Source: a bacterium (lineage in GTDB: Bacteria > Patescibacteriota > Patescibacteriia > SG8-24). Taken from it: 42,308 nucleotides of DNA. The notes under the pieces are model-generated. The model had not been told where the DNA came from, searched no databases, and saw only the letters and a list, made by a program, of their open reading frames with translations. The position numbers and the translations under genes were made by a program. Location of the stretch: assembly GCA_023246195.1 (NCBI GenBank), contig JAHFIW010000008.1:1-42308 (forward strand), in the 5' to 3' direction. Each line of letters starts with the position of its first letter. Position 1 is the stretch's first letter. Of the stretch, positions 24,847-33,035 are shown piece by piece.

Positions 24847-25022
24847 GAGTCTGACAATTTATTATCAGAAAAGTGATGTATACTGATACATATTTCTTCC
24901 CGCAAACGTCTCTCGTCCGCTGCGACCAACACACCCGTGTTTGCGACGACTCCGCATATTTATGCCCTTTTTGACCAAAAAAAGGGGAGAAAAGAACCAT
25001 TTTTTTCAACAATTTAGCTTTA
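24847..25022. other. Intergenic region between divergent operons, with inverted repeats
   Basis: No gene seen. Notable are a 6-bp inverted repeat ATGTAT-ACTG-ATACAT (24876-24891), which could be an operator for the minus-strand promoter, and a longer-range pair CGCAAAC (24903-24909) / GTTTGCG. A CCCTTTTT/AAAAAGGG hairpin follows near 24964-24986. Their roles are unknown. Confidence 0.3.
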
Positions 25023-25051
25023 TTGTCAATACATCAAGCGCGTGGCACAAT
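25023..25051 (+). promoter_or_regulatory. Promoter of serS
   Basis: TTGTCA (25023-25028), a 17-base spacer and CACAAT (25046-25051) preceded by TGG, an extended -10. The predicted start, near 25058, leaves a leader of about 48 bases before the serS ATG. Confidence 0.5.
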
Positions 25052-25105
25052 GACCGTGGTTCTCGGACCGTTTTTTCGTGTTTTATGCACAGGCAGTAAT
25101 GGCAT

Positions 25106-26428
25106 ATGTTGGACATCAAAATCATCAGGGAAAACCCGGAGACGGTGAAAGCCGCGGCCAAGAACAAACGCGTGAACGTCGACGTGGACGCCGTCGTCTC
25201 GCTGGATCTGGAGCGCCGCAAGCTGCAGCAAGAATCGGAAACGCTGAAAGCCGAACAGAATCGCGCCTCGGCCGAGATTGCCAAACTTTCTGCCGAAGAA
25301 CGCCCGAGCAAACTCGAGGCGGTCAAAAAGATGAAGGAGACTTTTAAGCTGCTCGAGGAAAAACTGGTGGCGATTGAAACCGAGCTGCTCCCGCTGCTTT
25401 TGAAACTCCCCAACATTCCCACCGACGACACGCCGGTCGGCCCGGACGAATCCGGCAACGTGGTCTTGCGCCAAGTCGGCACCGTTCCCGTTTTTTCATA
25501 TCCTGTCCGCGACCACGTCGAACTCGGCAAAATGCACGACATCATCGACAACGACCTCGGCGCGAAAGTTGCCGGCGCACGCTTTACCTACTTGAAGGGC
25601 GATTTGGTCCTGCTTCAGCAGGCCATGATCAACTACGCCTTCTCGCTGCTCACCGACCGCGGCGCGCTTGAACGCATCATCGCCGAAGCCGGCCTGAAAG
25701 TCGCCGACACGCCGTTCGTGCCGATCGTCCCGCCACTGATGATCAAGCCTGACGTCTACCAGCGCATGGCCCGCCTTGAACCGCGCGAAGAGCGCTATCA
25801 CATCCCCAGCGACGATTTGTATCTGATCGGCAGCGCCGAACACACCCTCGGTCCGATTCACATGGACGAAGCCATAGACGAAACCCGCCTGCCACTGCGC
25901 TACGTCGCTGCCACCGCCGCCTTCCGCCGCGAAGCCGGATCCTACGGCAAGGACACGCGAGGCATCATCCGCCTGCACCAGTTTGACAAGATTGAGATGG
26001 AATCGTTTTCCGCGCCGGAGCAGTCGCGAGGAGAACATGATTTCTTCGTGGCCGTGCAGGAACATATCTGCACCTCGTTCGGCGTGCCGTATCAGGTGGT
26101 GCAGTCCTGCACCGGCGACCTCGGAGATCCGAATGCGCGCAAAATCGACATTGAGTGCTGGATGCCGGGACAGGGGACTTACAGGGAGACCCACTCTGCA
26201 GACTACATGACCGACTATCAGACTCGACGACTCGCCACGCGCGTGAAGCGACGCGAGGGCGGCAACGACATGGCACACACCAACGACGCAACCTGCATCG
26301 CCATCGGGCGAATGCTCGTCGCGGTGATGGAAAATCATCAGCGCGAGGATGGCAGCATCGCGGTTCCGGAAGTGCTCGTCCCCTATATGTTGGGACGCAC
26401 GGTTATCGGGGCTCCCAAGAGCGCATAA
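25106..26428 (+). CDS. serS: Seryl-tRNA synthetase
   Basis: A 440-residue class II synthetase. The N-terminal long antiparallel coiled coil (about 10-105) that grips the long variable arm of tRNA-Ser is evident. The catalytic core shows motif 2 (RYVAATAAFRREAGSYGKDTRGIIRLHQFDKIEMESF, region 270-306) and the SerRS-specific DLGDPNARKIDIECWMPGQGTYRETHSADYMTDYQTRRL (about 336-375), ending with motif 3 around HTNDATCIAIGRMLVAVMENHQ. The enzyme charges tRNA-Ser. Compared with E. coli the insertion lengths are ordinary and all key residues are present. It is preceded by its own promoter and is not obviously co-transcribed with alr. Confidence 0.97.
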   Translation: MLDIKIIRENPETVKAAAKNKRVNVDVDAVVSLDLERRKLQQESETLKAEQNRASAEIAKLSAEERPSKLEAVKKMKETFKLLEEKLVAIETELLPLLLKLPNIPTDDTPVGPDESGNVVLRQVGTVPVFSYPVRDHVELGKMHDIIDNDLGAKVAGARFTYLKGDLVLLQQAMINYAFSLLTDRGALERIIAEAGLKVADTPFVPIVPPLMIKPDVYQRMARLEPREERYHIPSDDLYLIGSAEHTLGPIHMDEAIDETRLPLRYVAATAAFRREAGSYGKDTRGIIRLHQFDKIEMESFSAPEQSRGEHDFFVAVQEHICTSFGVPYQVVQSCTGDLGDPNARKIDIECWMPGQGTYRETHSADYMTDYQTRRLATRVKRREGGNDMAHTNDATCIAIGRMLVAVMENHQREDGSIAVPEVLVPYMLGRTVIGAPKSA

Positions 26429-26463
26429 TGCCCACTCTCGGTACGCGGGGGTGACGGGGGCGG

Positions 26464-26472
26464 TGGTACTAT
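26464..26472 (+). promoter_or_regulatory. Candidate extended -10 promoter of alr
   Basis: TGGTACTAT: TG-n followed by TACTAT (4/6 to TATAAT). No -35 match. The predicted start, near 26479, lies 22 bases before the alr ATG. Confidence 0.4.
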
Positions 26473-26500
26473 CGCATGGTTTAGCTGACTTAGATCGCCT

Positions 26501-27646
26501 ATGAAAGTGCGGCCCTACAAAACCTGGGTTGAGGTTTCCAAGAGCGCATTGCTGCACAACGCCCTGGTTTTGAAGTCTGCGGCGGGGCGCAAGACGCTGC
26601 TCATGTCGGTGATCAAATCGAATGCGTACGGACATGGCATTTCGGAAACTGTACGCGCGCTCGCGAAGGGACCGACGGATTGGTTTGGCGTCGACTCTTT
26701 GCGTGAAGCTGAACTGATTCGTGAGGCCGGCACTCATAAGCCGGTGCTCGTGCTTGGCTATACGCCGTTCAGCGACGCACTGCGTGCGGTTCGCCAGGGC
26801 TTCAGCCTCACCGTGTACAATCGCGAGAACGTCGCGGAAATTTCCGAGGTCGCTACTGCAAAACGGCCGGCGAAGATCCATCTCAAATTGGAAACCGGCA
26901 CTTCACGCCAAGGACTTCTCGCGAAAGACCTTCCGTCTTTTCTCATCTTTCTCAAAAAGCACAAAAACGTTATTCTTGAAGGCGTCTCTACGCATTACGC
27001 CAACATCGAAGACACTACTGATTCCGCCTATGCGCTAGGGCAGTTGGAACGATTTTTAACGATGCTCTCGACCGTGAAGCGTGCGGGGTTCAATCCTTCG
27101 GTGGTGCACACGGCTTGCAGTGCGGCGACGTTGCTTTTTCCGGAGACGCACTTCAGCATGGTGCGGGCGGGAATCGCGCAATACGGATTATGGCCCTCCA
27201 AAGAAACGAGGGTTTCGGCAAAGCAGAAGGGGAAGACGGCCGCTTTGATTCCGGCGCTTTCTTGGAAGACCGTCATCGCGCAGGTGAAGTCGTTGCCGGC
27301 GGGCGCGCATGTGAGCTATGGGCTTACTGAACGGTTGGCTCGCGAGTCCAAGGTGGCGGTGGTTCCGGTCGGGTACTGGGACGGGTTTGACCGCAAGCTT
27401 TCTTCCGTGGGGCACGTGCTGGTGCGCGGCAAGCGCGCCAAGGTGCTTGGACGCGTCTGCATGAACATGTTCGTCATCGACGTCACTGACATCGCCGGCG
27501 TGCGCGTTGAAGACGAAGTCGTTCTGATCGGCACGCAGGGCAAGGACGCCATCAGCGCGGAAGATCTGGCCTCGGCGGTCGGCACCATCAACTATGAAAT
27601 AGTCACGCGCATCAATCCGCTGATTCCTCGCGTCTTGGTTCCTTGA
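26501..27646 (+). CDS. alr: Alanine racemase
   Basis: A 381-residue PLP enzyme interconverting L- and D-alanine for peptidoglycan. The PLP-binding lysine is K39 in SVIKSNAYGHG. The barrel ends in MVRAGIAQYGLWPS, and the C-terminal beta domain carries the second catalytic residue, Tyr in HVSYGLTERLARE (about 270), followed by VAVVPVGYWDGFDR and GRVCMNMFVIDVT. Length is normal. ddl starts 4 bases after its stop, so the two steps leading to D-Ala-D-Ala are encoded together, followed by ftsQ. Confidence 0.96.
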   Translation: MKVRPYKTWVEVSKSALLHNALVLKSAAGRKTLLMSVIKSNAYGHGISETVRALAKGPTDWFGVDSLREAELIREAGTHKPVLVLGYTPFSDALRAVRQGFSLTVYNRENVAEISEVATAKRPAKIHLKLETGTSRQGLLAKDLPSFLIFLKKHKNVILEGVSTHYANIEDTTDSAYALGQLERFLTMLSTVKRAGFNPSVVHTACSAATLLFPETHFSMVRAGIAQYGLWPSKETRVSAKQKGKTAALIPALSWKTVIAQVKSLPAGAHVSYGLTERLARESKVAVVPVGYWDGFDRKLSSVGHVLVRGKRAKVLGRVCMNMFVIDVTDIAGVRVEDEVVLIGTQGKDAISAEDLASAVGTINYEIVTRINPLIPRVLVP

Positions 27647-27650
27647 ACTT

Positions 27651-28817
27651 ATGGCCAGCCAAAAACTTTCGCAGAAAAAAAATTCCAAGAACAAGAAGAA
27701 AATTTGCGTTGCCGTCGTTTTTGGCGGCATGTCAGGCGAGCACGAGGTTTCGTTGCGGTCCGCGGCCTCGATTATCGCCGCGCTCGACAAGTCAAAGTAT
27801 GAAGTGCTGCCCGTGCGCGTCGAGAAGACCGGGCGCTGGACGGTCGACGCGCAGATGCTGGCCGCGCCCGACAAAGCCACATCGCTTAAGGGCAAGTCTT
27901 CGGAACGCGAAACGCGCATTCTCGCACCGGGCACTTCTCGCGGCGTCCTGCTCTCCGGCGACGCGGCGACCGCGGAACGCGTCGACGTGGTGTTTCCCAT
28001 CGTCCACGGCAGCGGCGGCGAGGACGGCGCCTTGCAGGGCCTGATGGAGCTGGCTGGCCTGCCCTACGTGGGCAGCGGCATCTTGGGTTCGGCCATCGGC
28101 ATGGACAAGGTGACGCAAAAGAAGCTTCTGGAACGCGACGGCTTTCCGGTAGCGCCGTATGTGCATTTTCGCGCCTCGGACTGGAAGCAAAATGCCACGA
28201 CCATCGTCAGCGACATCGAGAAGACGCTCGGCTATCCGTGCTTCGTAAAGCCGGCCAACCTCGGCTCGTCGGTCGGCGTTTCCAAGGCGCACCATCGCAA
28301 GGAACTACGTGCCGGCATCGAAGACGCGCTCTCGTACGACACCAAGGTCGTAGTCGAGAAGGCCATACTGAACTGCCGCGAGATCGAATGCGGCGTGCTC
28401 GGCAACGACAAGCCTCACGCTTCGGTGCTCGGCGAGATCATCCCTTCCAACGAATTTTACGACTACGCCGCAAAGTATCTGGACGGCAAATCCAAAGTCA
28501 TCATTCCGGCAGACCTCCCAAAAGTGCTGACCGAGAACATCCGCACCATGGCGGTGCAGGCCTTCCGTTCGCTGGACACGGCCGGATTTGCCCGAGCCGA
28601 CTTCTTCGTGGAACGCACCACCAACGAGGTCTATATCAATGAGGTAAATACGCTTCCGGGCTTCACCAGCATCAGCATGTTCCCGATGCTGTGGGAGGCG
28701 AGCGGCGTATCGTATCCCGAGCTGCTCGACAGGCTCATCGACATGGCGCTTGCACGCGACAAGGAGCGCAGCGAACTCAAACGCAGCTTCACGCCGCCCG
28801 CACCCAAACGCGCATGA
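27651..28817 (+). CDS. ddl: D-alanine-D-alanine ligase
   Basis: A 388-residue ATP-grasp ligase joining two D-alanines. The N-terminal domain starts after a basic leader (about 1-20) with VAVVFGGMSGEHEVSLRSA (about 23-41). The serine loop and ATP-grasp region show GSSVGVSKA (about 206-214) and EIECGVLGN. The metal-binding end reads FFVERTTNEVYINEVNTLPGFTSISMFPMLWEASG (about 320-354). The lysine-rich N-terminal extension is longer than usual. Its stop codon overlaps the ftsQ start (ATGA), implying translational coupling. Confidence 0.96.
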   Translation: MASQKLSQKKNSKNKKKICVAVVFGGMSGEHEVSLRSAASIIAALDKSKYEVLPVRVEKTGRWTVDAQMLAAPDKATSLKGKSSERETRILAPGTSRGVLLSGDAATAERVDVVFPIVHGSGGEDGALQGLMELAGLPYVGSGILGSAIGMDKVTQKKLLERDGFPVAPYVHFRASDWKQNATTIVSDIEKTLGYPCFVKPANLGSSVGVSKAHHRKELRAGIEDALSYDTKVVVEKAILNCREIECGVLGNDKPHASVLGEIIPSNEFYDYAAKYLDGKSKVIIPADLPKVLTENIRTMAVQAFRSLDTAGFARADFFVERTTNEVYINEVNTLPGFTSISMFPMLWEASGVSYPELLDRLIDMALARDKERSELKRSFTPPAPKRA

Positions 28818-29959
28818 GCACTTCCTGGAAACATTTTCCCAAGAGTCGAAGCAAACCCGTCAGGGGCTTTCATCGTCCCCGATACGGCAATCCTTTGTTT
28901 GCGGGCACGTCCGGAAGCAAGGTGGTACGGCGCAACTCGAACGGCGGCACGACCCGTCCTTCCCGAAGGCAAGCAGGAAGCGGCTTCCTCGACAGGAGCC
29001 GTACCATGATGCTGATCGCGGCGCTGCTGATCGTCGGCGGCGTCTGGTACGTGTTTTGGAGTTCGGCCTTTCGCATCACTAAAACCGAGTTCGGCGGCAC
29101 GACGCCGTTCACCGAAGATACCTTACGCAGGGCGCTGGCAGACTACGAATCGTCCAATGCGCTCCTGATTTTTCCCCGCAACAACGTCCTGCTGTTCAGC
29201 GAGTCGGGCGCCAAGGATGCCATCAAGAACGCCGTATACCTCGACGACATCCAAATCAGCAAGAAACTCCCCAACACGGTCATCGTGACGGTCAAGGAAA
29301 AGACGATGCGCGCGGTATTGGAACGCGGAGGCAGGCTGTTTGCCGTGGACGAATCCGGCTACGTGTTGCGCGAGCTGACATCCAAGGAACACGACATGAT
29401 GCCCGACCTTCCGCCGGGACTGAACTCGGTGTCCGTGGAAGGACTCGGCGCGCAAACCGTCGACCTGACTGCCGGTGCCGCCGGCGGTCAGCAGGCAAAC
29501 GCACCCGCTTCGCCGACCCCATTGCCCGCCACGAAAACCGCAGCCCCGACGGCCGTCCCCGCACAGTCCACGGCTCCGGCAGCACCGCAAAAAAATTCCT
29601 GGCCGCTCATTCTCGATCGCAATCCTGCCGAAGCCGAAAAGGTGTCACTGCGTCCGGGAATGCAGACCTACACGCCGTCCACATTGAGCGCGATCCTGCA
29701 GGCAAGCGTGCGCCTGCCCGACGTGACAGGCGAATCCATCCGATGGTTCGTCCCCGATGAATCTTCCGACTCGATTGACGCGGTGACCTCTACCGGGTGG
29801 CACGTACTCCTGGCCACGGCCACTCCTTTCAACGTGCAAGTAGACCGCCTGTCCATCATCCTGAAGGATAAGATCGGCCCAAAACGCCCGGAGCTCGAAT
29901 ACGTGGATTTGCGCTACAATGAGAAGATTTTCTACCGTTTGAGGGACCAAACCAAGTAG
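28814..29959 (+). CDS. ftsQ: Cell division protein FtsQ/DivIB-like
   Basis: A 381-residue bitopic division protein. The start at 28814 (MSTSWKHF) is chosen because it overlaps the ddl stop as ATGA; an in-frame start further up would run 41 residues into ddl with Arg-rich non-native sequence. The protein has a basic cytoplasmic region (1-65), a TM helix (about 67-86, MMLIAALLIVGGVWYVFWSS), a POTRA domain (FRITKTEFGGTTPFTEDTLRRALADYE..., about 88-155) and a FtsQ beta domain. The latter is interrupted by an Ala/Pro/Thr-rich linker (about 225-260) that is absent from typical FtsQ. It is a divisome scaffold outside the membrane. Confidence 0.88.
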   Translation: MSTSWKHFPKSRSKPVRGFHRPRYGNPLFAGTSGSKVVRRNSNGGTTRPSRRQAGSGFLDRSRTMMLIAALLIVGGVWYVFWSSAFRITKTEFGGTTPFTEDTLRRALADYESSNALLIFPRNNVLLFSESGAKDAIKNAVYLDDIQISKKLPNTVIVTVKEKTMRAVLERGGRLFAVDESGYVLRELTSKEHDMMPDLPPGLNSVSVEGLGAQTVDLTAGAAGGQQANAPASPTPLPATKTAAPTAVPAQSTAPAAPQKNSWPLILDRNPAEAEKVSLRPGMQTYTPSTLSAILQASVRLPDVTGESIRWFVPDESSDSIDAVTSTGWHVLLATATPFNVQVDRLSIILKDKIGPKRPELEYVDLRYNEKIFYRLRDQTK

Positions 29960-29983
29960 GGGAGAAGGCTGCGGATGCCTCCA

Positions 29984-30011
29984 TTGCCTTTTTTCACATA
30001 TCTGTTACGGT
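29984..30011 (+). promoter_or_regulatory. Candidate promoter of ftsH
   Basis: TTGCCT (29984-29989), a 16-base spacer and TACGGT (30006-30011) preceded by TGT. The -35 lies in the T-rich end of a weak stem-loop after ftsQ (29963-29994), which may also act as a terminator. The ftsH gene further has a good Shine-Dalgarno, GAGGAG at 30058-30063, 8 bases before the ATG. Confidence 0.35.
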
Positions 30012-30071
30012 GGCCAAGACGGCCGATTGCGGCCGCTCAAAGTTCCTTTTCAAAAATGAGGAGATTGCGCC

Positions 30072-31877
30072 ATGCAACACGGATCAATGATTAAGGTGCT
30101 CCTGGTACTGATCGCGTTGATCTTCCTGACATTCCTCATCGCCACCCCGCAGGGCACCGACATCAAAAATGTCTCTGCAAGCGAGTTCATCTCCAGCGTG
30201 GAGCGCGGCGACATCAAGGACGTCACCATCGACGGCGACCACATCACGGGTACCGGACCGTCTGTGGGCACGGCAGCACCGACCGAGTACGTCACGTACT
30301 CGTCGGACAAGAGCGAGCTGATTCGCGTGATGCATGAAAAGCACATCGTCTACCGCGAAAAGCAGCCGTCGAGCCTCGGGCCGGTATTCTGGGTAATGCT
30401 GGGACTGCTGGGCCTGCTGGTCATCGGGTCGATGCTCATGAAGAAGGCGTCGGGTGCCAACAGGTCCATGGTCAAGCGGACCATTTCCAACAAGGCGACG
30501 CTGCACCATACGGTGAACGTCAGCTTCAAGGACGTGGCCGGCATCGACGAGGCTGTCGAAGAGGTACGCGACCTGGTCACGTTCCTCAAGGAGCCCAAAC
30601 GCTTCCAGACGCTTGGCGGACGCATGCCCAAGGGCATCTTGCTTGTCGGGCCTCCGGGAAACGGAAAGACGCTGCTTGCAAGGGCGGTTGCCGGAGAAGC
30701 CGGCGTACCGTTCTTCTCGGCAGACGCTTCCAGCTTCGTGGAGATGTTTGTCGGCGTCGGTGCGGCACGCGTGCGCGACCTCTTCGAGGATGCCAAGAAA
30801 CGCGCGCCCTGCATCATCTTCATCGACGAGCTCGACGCCATCGGCAAGAAGCGCGGCGGACTCTCCAACGGCGGAGGAGACAGCGAGCGCGAACAGACGC
30901 TCAATCAGCTGCTCATCGCCATGGACGGCTTTTCGGCCAACGAGGGCATCATCCTGATGGCCGCGACCAACCGACCGGAGACGCTCGACTCGGCACTGAC
31001 GCGCTCCGGACGTCTGGATCGCCAGGTGGTCGTACCTCGGCCAGATCTCCGCGGGCGCGAAAAGATCCTCAAGATCCACTCGCGCGACAAGGTCATCGCG
31101 CCAGATGTCGACTTCGTCATCGCGGCACGACGCACCACGGGCATGAGCGGCGCCGACCTTGAATCCGTCATGAACGAGGCGGCACTTCATGCAGGCAAGC
31201 TCAACAAGCCGGCCATCGAATTGGCCGACATCGAACATGCCTGCAAGAAGGTGCAGCTGGGAGTGGAACGGAAAAGTGCCGTCATTCCTGAGACGACCAA
31301 GAAGGTCGTCTCGGTGCACGAATGCGGCCACACCTTGGCAGGCTGGTTCACCGTGGAAGCCGATCAGATCCGCGAGGTGACGATCGTTCCGCGAGGACAG
31401 GCGCTGGGCCTGACCTGGTCGATGCCGGACGAGGACCAAGTCCTCCTTTCCAAGAAGCAGCTGCTCGCCAAGATCCAACTCCTTTACGGGGGACGGATCG
31501 CCGAGCAAGTCGTCTTCGGACCGGAGTTCATCACCACGGGTGCCAGCAACGACCTGGAACGCCTGTCAAAAATCGCCAAGGGCATGGTGAAGACCTACGG
31601 AATGTGCCCGGAACTCGGACCCCCGCAAGTCTTCGGCGACACGGAAAGCGGATTCGTCTTCCAGGAAAGTCGCAAAGACTACAGCGACAAAACGGAGGCG
31701 CTCATCGACGACCAAGTCAACAAGCTCCTGAAAGGCTGTTACGACCAGGTCCTGCAACTCCTCACGGAGAAGCGCGACCTGCTCGACAAGCTAACGGCAG
31801 CATTGCTCGACAAGGAGTCGCTCGGCCAGGCGGAAATCGAGGCCATCCTCGGTCCGCGCAACCCCATCTTGGCCTAA
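30072..31877 (+). CDS. ftsH: ATP-dependent zinc metalloprotease FtsH
   Basis: A 601-residue membrane AAA+ protease. TM1 is at about 5-24 and TM2 at about 101-119, with the small periplasmic domain between them. The AAA module has Walker A GPPGNGKT (about 193-200, with Asn replacing the common Thr), Walker [12 protein letters not shown] and the [25 protein letters not shown]. The zinc site is H416-E-C-G-H420 (HECGH instead of the usual HEAGH), with Asp494 in [10 protein letters not shown] as the third ligand. It degrades membrane and regulatory proteins. It has its own transcript, ending at a terminator 8 bases after the stop. Confidence 0.97.
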   Translation: MQHGSMIKVLLVLIALIFLTFLIATPQGTDIKNVSASEFISSVERGDIKDVTIDGDHITGTGPSVGTAAPTEYVTYSSDKSELIRVMHEKHIVYREKQPSSLGPVFWVMLGLLGLLVIGSMLMKKASGANRSMVKRTISNKATLHHTVNVSFKDVAGIDEAVEEVRDLVTFLKEPKRFQTLGGRMPKGILLVGPPGNGKTLLARAVAGEAGVPFFSADASSFVEMFVGVGAARVRDLFEDAKKRAPCIIFIDELDAIGKKRGGLSNGGGDSEREQTLNQLLIAMDGFSANEGIILMAATNRPETLDSALTRSGRLDRQVVVPRPDLRGREKILKIHSRDKVIAPDVDFVIAARRTTGMSGADLESVMNEAALHAGKLNKPAIELADIEHACKKVQLGVERKSAVIPETTKKVVSVHECGHTLAGWFTVEADQIREVTIVPRGQALGLTWSMPDEDQVLLSKKQLLAKIQLLYGGRIAEQVVFGPEFITTGASNDLERLSKIAKGMVKTYGMCPELGPPQVFGDTESGFVFQESRKDYSDKTEALIDDQVNKLLKGCYDQVLQLLTEKRDLLDKLTAALLDKESLGQAEIEAILGPRNPILA

Positions 31878-31884
31878 TCGCCAG

Positions 31885-31910
31885 CCCGCCCTTAACACGG
31901 CGGGTTTTTT
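31885..31910 (+). terminator. Intrinsic terminator after ftsH
   Basis: CCCGCC (31885-31890) pairs with GGCGGG (31899-31904) across an 8-base loop and is followed by six T. Confidence 0.88.
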
Positions 31911-32490
31911 ATTTACGGCGGCAGGTGATTGGCACATTAAAAGGTGACAGGGCTTCATCTGGGCCATTTTAAAGCCAAAGTCATTTATTTGGCTAATCTT
32001 AGCTAATTTATGACTATAAGCGATCCCGAACGCATACCATGATCAATGAGCGAAACCTAAACCGAATTGAGACCAGATACTCTCTAAAAGTAACACTTCC
32101 GCACGTCGCGATTGCATTCGCAACATCACCTGCCACCGGCAGGGAAGCAAGGCCTACACATCGCCACAGCCCTCTTATCCGCCTTATTAAGTGTCGTCTA
32201 AGATATATTGTACGACGCAATACATCCTCAAATATGACCCCTTCCCAACCGTCCCCTCGTACCATGATGACGAGGGATGAGACGACGAGGTGACCTGCGA
32301 TCGATGAGAACGTCGGACCGTGCCAGACGACAGAGTCAGACAAGTGAGGGCGGCCACGAAGGACCTGACCGACAAGCAAGGAGGGAAGTCTGAAAAAGGA
32401 CCCCATATGCCACTCCCCTTTTGCCGTCCAAAAGAAGATGGGGCAAATGCATGACTGCGCGTAGCAGGGCGCGCGTAGACAAAAAACATG
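31911..32490. other. 580-base region without a recognisable gene
   Basis: I find no coding signal on either strand: the open frames present have unbiased third positions and nonsensical composition. Local hairpins exist: CCTGCC-ACC-GGCAGG near 32127-32141 and a CCCTCGT/ACGAGGG pair near 32263-32277. AT-rich stretches at 31960-32035 and 32200-32225 could hold promoters. No tRNA, tmRNA, RNase P or SRP hallmark was recognised. It may be a structured RNA, a decayed gene or a spacer. Confidence 0.5.
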
Positions 32491-32493
32491 AGC

Positions 32494-32515
32494 GGGGAGC
32501 GTCATGACGCTCCCC
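32494..32515. terminator. Perfect 22-bp palindrome, possibly a bidirectional terminator
   Basis: The half-site GGGGAGCGTCA is followed directly by its complement; as RNA it forms a 9-bp stem with a CATG loop. TTTTTT follows within a few bases on both strands (32525-32530 on plus, 32486-32481 region on minus). It probably backs up the minus-strand terminator next to it. Confidence 0.55.
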
Positions 32516-32536
32516 TGTTTCGGAATTTTTTCGCAT

Positions 32537-32561
32537 AAAAAAACGGCCACCAGAGTGACCG
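32537..32561 (-). terminator. Intrinsic terminator of the zinc-ribbon TM gene
   Basis: On the minus strand CGGTCAC (32561-32555) pairs with GTGGCCG (32550-32544) with one G-U wobble and is followed by seven T (32543-32537). On the plus strand the stem has a mismatch, so it is directional. Confidence 0.75.
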
Positions 32562-32572
32562 TCGAAAATCTT

Positions 32573-32935
32573 TCAGCCGATGCCGTGCAAGCGCCGCCAC
32601 GCCTGCCATGCCAGAATGACCAAGGCCGGCAGCATGAGCGAGGGCAACAGTGTCGGAAGCACCTTGTGACGAAAACGATGCCAAGTCATGATCCTCTGCG
32701 ATGCTCGGCAGCACGCACAGTACATGCGGCCGTAGCCCGCCGAAGGCGTCACCGAGAACCGTTCGCAGTCCCCGCACCAGCGCACATAGATGGGCAATCG
32801 CCCGCTCCAACCCTGGAGCTGCTCCTGCCGTAAGAACATCGGATATCCGAACAAGCGGGCCATGCGAAACCGCTTCGGATAACGACGCTCTTCGGCAGCG
32901 ACGTCATTCCCCTTCCGCATCTCTTGCAATTCCAT
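32573..32935 (-). CDS. Small zinc-ribbon protein with C-terminal TM helix, hypothetical
   Basis: A 120-residue protein. Cys54 and Cys57 (WCGDCERF) with Cys73 and Cys76 (YCACC, spaced CxxC with an extra Cys75) form a likely zinc ribbon. A C-terminal helix (about 93-112, LPTLLPSLMLPALVILAW) would anchor it in the membrane with the ribbon in the cytosol. The N-terminal 50 residues are charged and Arg-rich. Gene reality is supported by a Shine-Dalgarno (GGAG, 6 bases before the ATG), a promoter (32980-33007) and a dedicated terminator. The family is unknown to me. It lies downstream of, and apart from, the M23 peptidase operon. Confidence 0.75.
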   Translation of the reverse strand: MELQEMRKGNDVAAEERRYPKRFRMARLFGYPMFLRQEQLQGWSGRLPIYVRWCGDCERFSVTPSAGYGRMYCACCRASQRIMTWHRFRHKVLPTLLPSLMLPALVILAWQAWRRLHGIG

Positions 32936-32979
32936 CTTCTGCTCCTTTGCGTTCCGTAAAAGGACGGCAAGCGAGCGTA

Positions 32980-33007
32980 ATCATACATAAACGCCCAAAA
33001 AAAACAA
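32980..33007 (-). promoter_or_regulatory. Promoter of the zinc-ribbon TM gene
   Basis: On the minus strand TTGTTT (33007-33002), a 16-base spacer and TATGAT (32985-32980, 5/6 to consensus). The start would be about 38 bases before the ATG. It partly overlaps the T-run of the terminator upstream. Confidence 0.5.
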
Positions 33008-33035
33008 GCGTCCCGGCCTAATTCGAGGCCAGGAC
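32997..33035 (-). terminator. Intrinsic terminator of the glycosyltransferase-gltX-M23 operon
   Basis: On the minus strand GTCCTGGCCT (33035-33026) pairs with AGGCCGGGAC (33019-33010) with one wobble and a 6-base loop. It is followed after a short GCTTG by eight T. The stem overlaps the M23 stop codon. Confidence 0.8.

Noticed and set aside
24964-24986. CCCTTTTT/AAAAAGGG hairpin as a terminator
   Set aside because: No gene ends nearby on either strand and the stem is mostly A-T, so it is mentioned only as part of the intergenic description.
28691-28813. Upstream start for FtsQ
   Set aside because: It lies inside ddl in another frame and gives an Arg/His-rich shadow peptide; the ATGA overlap at 28814 is the natural start.
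32340-32380. SRP-RNA-like GTCAGGTCC on the minus strand
   Set aside because: The SRP core needs a GGAA tetraloop followed by AGCAGCC; neither follows here, and flanking bases do not form the expected helix.
32014-32550. 178-residue minus-strand ORF
   Set aside because: Composition and third-position use are random; it runs through terminators and the palindrome, and shows no motif.
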